Below are positions 58,869 to 64,000 of a DNA stretch of 64,000 nt, one piece after another; the first letter of the stretch is position 1, and each line of letters begins with the position of its first letter. The notes beneath the pieces were generated by a model. The model did no database searches, was not told the origin of the DNA, and worked only from the letters and a program-made list of their open reading frames with translations. The stretch comes from Ailurus styani (lineage: Eukaryota; Chordata; Mammalia; Carnivora; Ailuridae), in the NCBI GenBank assembly GCA_002007465.1, contig LNAC01000777.1, forward strand, positions 336,568 through 400,567, read 5' to 3'. Made by a program: the position numbers and the translations under genes.

Positions 58869-59030
58869 GGGGCAGGCACCTGGGTGGCTCAGTCAGTTAA
58901 TCGTCTTCCTTCAGCTCTGGGATCAAGCCTTGAATCGGGCTCCCTGCTCGGTGGAGAGCCTGCTTCCCCTTGCTTATGCTCTCTTTGTGACTTTCTGTCA
59001 AATAAATAAATAAAATATTTTAAGAAAAAA
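58869..59030 (+). mobile_element. Can-SINE, plus, internally shortened, inside older L1
   Basis: Head ggcacctgggtggctcagtcag, shortened body, caaataaataaataaaat tail. Duplication gaaactaagatctgg / gaaactaagagctgg at 58854-58868 and 59031-59045. It starts only 24 bp after the previous SINE's duplication. Confidence 0.92.
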
Positions 59031-60515
59031 GAAACTAAGAGCTGGTTCTTTGAAATGATAAAAATGATAAACTAAATAGAGAAACCTTTATTTAGTTAGG
59101 CTCACAAAGAAGAAAAGAAAGAAGACCCAAATAAGTAAAATCTGAAATGAAAGAAGAGACGTTACAACTAATTCTACAGGAATACGAAGGATCGTAAGAG
59201 ACTATGATGAACAATTATGTGCTAACTGATTGGATAACTTGGGAGAAGTGGATACATTCCTAGAAACATATAACCTACCAAGACTAATTCAAGATGAAAT
59301 AAAAAACCCAAACAGACTGATTAACAGTGGGGCGATTGAATTGGTAATCAAAGACCTCCTGTAAAACAAAAGTCTAGGACCAGATAGCTTCACTGATGAA
59401 CTTCACCCAATGTTCAAGGAAGAATTAATACCAATCTTTCACAAACTCTTCCAATAATAGAAGAGGAAGGAAGTTTCCCAAAATAATTTGTGAGAACATT
59501 ATTTTGATAACAAAAGCAGACAAGGATGCCACACACATGCACACACACACACACAGAAATACAGGCCAATATTGCTGATAAACTTAGATGCAAAAATTCT
59601 CAACAAAATATTAACAAGCCAAAATCAATACATCAAAGGGATCATACCTCATGGGACACATCTATGATCAAATGGGATTTATTTCAGGGATACAAGGATG
59701 GTTCAACTTTTTGCAAATCAGTGTGATACACCACATTAAAATGAAGGATACAAATGATATGATCATCTCGACAGATGCAGAAAAAGGGTTTGGCAAATTC
59801 AGCACCTGTTTATGATATACTCTCAACAAAGCAGATGAAGAAAGAATGTACCTCAACATAATAGAATCCATATATGACACACCCACAGCTAACATCATAC
59901 TTGATGGTAAAAAGGTGAAAGCTTTTCATCTAAGATCAGGAACAAGACAGTAATACCCACTCTCTCGTAACTTTTGTTCAATGTAGTGTTGGAAGTCCTA
60001 GCCACAGCAAACAGACAAGGAAAAGAAATAAAAGGCACCTAAATTGCAAGGGGAAAAGTCAAACTGTCACTATTTGCAGATGACATTAAATTATATATAA
60101 AAAACCCTGACGACTTCATGAAAAACTATTAGGGCTAGTAAATGAATTTAGTGAGTGAGTGCAAAAATCAATATGCAAATATCTTGCATTTTTTACACAC
60201 TAATAATGAATTTTTAGAAAGAGAAATTTAAAAAAGCCCCATTTATAATTTCATCAAAAAGAATAAAGCACCTACAATAAACTTAACCAAAGAGTGAAAG
60301 CCTATATATTGAAAACTACAAGGCATTATGAAAGAGATTGAAGAAGCCAAAAATAAATGGAGAGATAGTCTATGCTCATGGATTGGAAGGACTAATATTG
60401 TTAAAATGCCCATCTACCCAAAGCAATCTATAAATTCAATGTATGTCTATCAAAATAGCAATGTCATTTTTACAGAAATAGAACAATAGAACCATAAAAC
60501 TTGTATGGAATTTTA

Positions 60516-60707
60516 TTTTATTTATTTTTAAGATTTTATTTATTTATTTGACAGAGAGACTACAAGTAGGCAGAGGCAGGCAGAGAGAGGAGGAAGCAGG
60601 CTCGCTACTGAGCAGAGAGCCCGATGTGGGGCTCGATCCCCGGACCCTGAGATCATGACCTGAGCCGAAGGCAGAGGCTTTAACCCACTGAGCCACCCAG
60701 GCACCCC
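60516..60707 (-). mobile_element. Can-SINE, minus, inside older L1
   Basis: tttttaagattttatttatttatttgacagag through gagccacccaggcacccc. Perfect duplication tgtatggaatttta at 60502-60515 and 60708-60721. Confidence 0.95.
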
Positions 60708-61438
60708 TGTATGGAATTTTAAAGACCAAGATAGTCAAAGCTATCTTCAGAAAGAAGCCTGAAAGCTGGAGGCATCATGCTCCCTGATTTCAAACTATAT
60801 TACAAAGCCATAGTAATTGGAATAGTATAGTATTGACATAAAAACAGACACATAGATCAAAGGAACAGAATAGAGCCCAGACTTAAACCCAATCACATGT
60901 GGTCAATTAATTTGTGACAAAGAGCCAAGAATACCCAATGGGGAAAGACAATGTCCTTAATAAATGGTGATGGGAAAATTGGACAACCGCATGCAAAAGA
61001 ATTAAACTGGACCACTAAGATATATCATACACAAAAATTAATTCAAAAATGAATTAAAGACTTGAACATAAGATCTGAAACCATGAAATTCTGATGAGAA
61101 AACAAAGGTGGTAAACTCCTTTACGTCGGTCTTGGCAATGAGTCTTTGAATCTAACCCCAAAAGCAAAAGCAACAAGAGCAAAAATAAATAAGTGGAAGG
61201 ATATCAAACTAAAAAGCTTCTGTGTAGCAAAGGAAACCATTAACAAAATGAAAAGGCATTTTAATGTAGAAAATGAAGTCTACTGAAGGGAGAAAATATT
61301 AGCAAATCATATATCTGATATGGAGCTAGTATCCAAAATACATAAAGAAATCATACAACTTAACTCTAAAACAAAACAAAACAAACCACAAATCCCCCAC
61401 CAAAACCCCGAACACAAATAATATGATTTAAAAATGGG

Positions 61439-61610
61439 AAGATAATACAGCATAGGCACTATAGTCAGTGGTATTATAACAGCAGTATATGGTGTCAGAT
61501 GGTAGCTACACTTGTGGAGAACATAGCATAATGTATAGAATTGTCAAATCACTATGTGGCACACCTGAAACTAATGTAACATTGTGTGTCAACCAGACTT
61601 CAATAAAAAT
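61439..61610 (+). mobile_element. Short L1 3' end inserted in an older L1, plus
   Basis: About 170 bp of L1 3' UTR (gatgtcagatggtagctac-like; aatcactatgtggcacacctgaaactaatgtaac) interrupts ORF2 sequence, with duplication atttaaaaatggg at 61426-61438 and 61611-61623. Confidence 0.85.
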
Positions 61611-62564
61611 ATTTAAAAATGGGCAGAAGACCTGAATAGATATTTTTCTAAAGAAGGCATACACATGACATACAGGTACATGAAAATATGCTTTACATCA
61701 TTAATCTTCAGGGAAATACAAATAAAGTATTCCCTCACACCTATTAAAGTGGCTATTATCAAAAAGACTAGAAATAACAAGTGTTGGTAGGATGTAGAGA
61801 CAAGAGAATGCTTATGCACTGTTGGTGAGAATGTAAATTGGTACAGTATGGAGGTTCCTGAAAAAATAAAAAATAGGATTACAGTATGACCTAGCAATTC
61901 TACTTCTGGGTATTTACCTGAAGAAAATATAAAACATTAAATCAAAAAGTTATATGTACCATCTTGTTCACTGCAGCATTATTTGCAATAGCCAAGATAT
62001 GGCAACAATCTAAATGTCCATCATAGATGAAAGGATAGAGAAATTGTGGTAAAGATATTCAACCATAAAAAATGAGAGAAATCCTACCATTTGTGACAAG
62101 ATCCATGGGCCTAAAGGGTATATGCTAAGTGAAGTGAGTCAGACAGAGAAAGGCAAATATCATATGATTTCTCCTATATGTAAAATCTAAAAACAAATAA
62201 ACAAAAAATCTAAACTCATAGAGTCAGAGAACAAATTGGTGGTTGCCAGAAGTGGGGAGTAGGGACTGGGAAAATGGATGAATTGTTTTTATTTTTCATT
62301 TAAATAAATTGAATAATTATAATAAACCAGATATGGGTGTTGAGTATGAAGAAATCAGCTTCTCATACAAAGGGGGAAAATATTCAGTGGTAAGATACTT
62401 GTTTAGCAAATAGAACTATTTTTGATGAGCTAGGAAAAATGTTTCAGTGCTCCTGCACATGGTTTCTGCACTGGGCTGAGGAAGGCACACACACTTTCTC
62501 CCAAAAAAATGGTGTTGAGATTCATTACCCTAGGCTGGAGAAGAGGGAAGGCATCTAACTTGCT

Positions 62565-62640
62565 TATCATTCATTCAGCAAATATTTCTTGAGTGCCTAC
62601 TATGTGCCAGGCAGTTTGGGGTGCTGTGTCTTGTATTGTC
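62565..62640 (-). repeat. L2 LINE fragment, minus
   Basis: tcattcattcagcaaatatttcttgagtgcctactatgtgccaggcag is the conserved reverse-oriented L2 3' end. Confidence 0.7.
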
Positions 62641-63607
62641 AGTCTAAGCCAAGTTTTAAAGAGTTAACTTTGATTGGAGCTATCTGCCTCTCCCATGCCA
62701 ATAGGACCTAAGATGTGAGGATTTCTATCTCTGGTCCCCTAACCTCTCTTCCTCTTACCTTTCCTTCTTCTCCCATTTCTCACCTTAGCCATGTTGTGTG
62801 TCTGCTGGCTATGGATGGGCATCTTTTCCCTAGAGATACATGCCCTGATGCAACTGTGGCTCAGATGTCTTATAAATGCTCAAAATGGAACCAGGGTAGA
62901 AAGGCTTTTACTACTCAGGGCACAGGATTTTCCTTTAGGCAGGAGAAGTCCTTAGAGATAGACTTGATGGTCCTCAGAGAGTTGACGAATGAATGATTGC
63001 ATTTTAGCTTTGGAAACCATTTTTCACCAACAATTTCCTCGTCTACCATTTTATGAGGCCATAAATAGCCCTTGTGTGCATAATGAATTCTGACATCATA
63101 GGTCTGTGGAACTTAAAAACAGCAGGTTAGCCAGCACTTTTATTAGCAGTACACCCTGAGGCTGCACAAATAGCCCTTCACCACTCAAATGTTCTGTTAT
63201 AAACTTTACTATAAAACATCCCCTGGCCTTTTTTCTGTCTTCAGTGAGGCCACTTTTTCATGGTGCAAGTAATTTCCTCCCCCATGCCCCAAGGATTGTT
63301 AGGATATTTCATATAATACCTGGTGCACATGCTATCTTCCATTTTGGCTGTGGGGCAAGGTAGTTTTTAGGAGAGACTGTGTAACCCTAATCTAAGAGGG
63401 TGACAGAACAAGAGCTCATTTCTTAGGTCTCTGACAAAGCTTGATGACCTCTATCTTCTCTCTTGCAATTTGTCCCCAACCTGGGAACTGTGACATTTTG
63501 GAAACTTTATTTTGAATGAGTGAAGAAAATATAAGTTGAAAGATAAGTGGAGGAATAGCAGGAATTAGTAATGACATGTTAATTTTTAGTCTTTATTGTT
63601 CTTAGTC

Positions 63608-63647
<40 letters not shown>

Positions 63648-64000
63648 CTTGAAAAGTTTCAAAGGAATAAGGACTGAAAACTAATAATATTTTCGTGAGT
63701 GGAGAAACCCTCTTAGAACCAACAGTAATGAAAACACAGAAGGGACTGAAGTCATCACATTTTCTACCATCAAACTTGGCTTTCCAATCCTGGAGGCCCT
63801 CTGGCACACATAGAAGAGAGTTGGTGTGATGGTTGCAGATTATGAAAGTGAGTCTTACTGAGGTCTATGAGGTATTGATCACAAAATGTCAATAATTACA
63901 TATAATCCACTTAGAATAAGTTTATTATGGAATGAGCATAAATCCCCTTTCTTCTCCTATCTAACTTGATAATGTTTCTCATTTAAAATATTATTCAAAG
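62641..64000. other. Intergenic, unique
   Basis: Nothing recognised except the GT microsatellite at 63610-63645. Confidence 0.6.
63610..63645 (+). repeat. (GT)n microsatellite
   Basis: A pure gtgtgt run of about 18 units in otherwise unique sequence. Confidence 0.95.

Larger units (their letters stand above)
56384..62300 (+). mobile_element. Old L1 ORF2 to 3' end, plus, with six later insertions
   Basis: Segments at 56430-56512, 57609-58284, 58478-58639, 58845-58868, 59031-60515, 60708-61438 and 61611-62300 join into one degraded L1: ggagtagctatacttatattagacaaaatag continues after the first insertion as acattaaaacaaatattatgatag, and later parts give ORF2 motifs (for example gggatacaaggatggttcaac) and a 3' end. 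A minus L1, three plus SINEs, one minus SINE and a short L1 3' end interrupt it. No intact ORF remains; a short open frame at 57952-58194 is a leftover. Confidence 0.85.

Overview
This is a mammalian nuclear segment, almost certainly from a caniform carnivore. About twenty tRNA-Lys-derived carnivore SINEs (Can-SINEs) are scattered through it, recognisable by the gcgcctgggtggctcag head and the tctgtcaaataaataaataaaatctt tail region. Many share the variant 'gggttaaagcctctgcct...tgcctgcctctctgcctac', which I associate with mustelids (ferret, mink, otter, badger). That genus-level guess is an inference. Carnivore-type L1 3' ends support the order.

Only one protein-coding gene is supported. FOXF2, a forkhead transcription factor, lies on the minus strand. 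Its 5' end falls in an assembly gap (Ns at 35039-35379), most of exon 1 is at 33935-35038, a 3.5-kb intron spans 30410-33934, the exon 2 coding part is 30243-30409, and the 3' UTR ends near 29485 with an AATAAA signal. About 20 N-terminal codons and the 5' UTR are unseen. By human 6p25 synteny (FOXQ1-FOXF2-FOXC1), the high-coordinate side should face FOXQ1 and the low-coordinate side FOXC1. Neither is in the window.

Layout. 1-27.6 kb: gene-free flank rich in Can-SINEs, L1, MIR, L2 and one MLT1 LTR, with a dead DNAJA1 retrocopy at 2.3-4.5 kb carrying an apparent 160-bp assembly duplication. 27.6-45.9 kb: a stretch around FOXF2 with no recognisable young SINE or L1, containing a strong CTCF-like motif downstream of the gene and CpG-rich blocks in the intron and upstream. 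This is the pattern expected around a Polycomb-regulated developmental gene. 46-50 kb: mostly unique sequence. 50.9-62.3 kb: dense repeats, including an old L1 interrupted by six later insertions. 62.3-64 kb: mostly unique, with a GT microsatellite.

I found no CRISPR array, phage, operon or other unknown multi-gene system, and do not claim one. The most useful observations are the FOXF2 assembly gap, the single-N false duplication, the nested insertions that can be dated by their target-site duplications, the transposon-poor island, the CTCF-like motifs and the conserved-type miRNA seed sites in the FOXF2 3' UTR.
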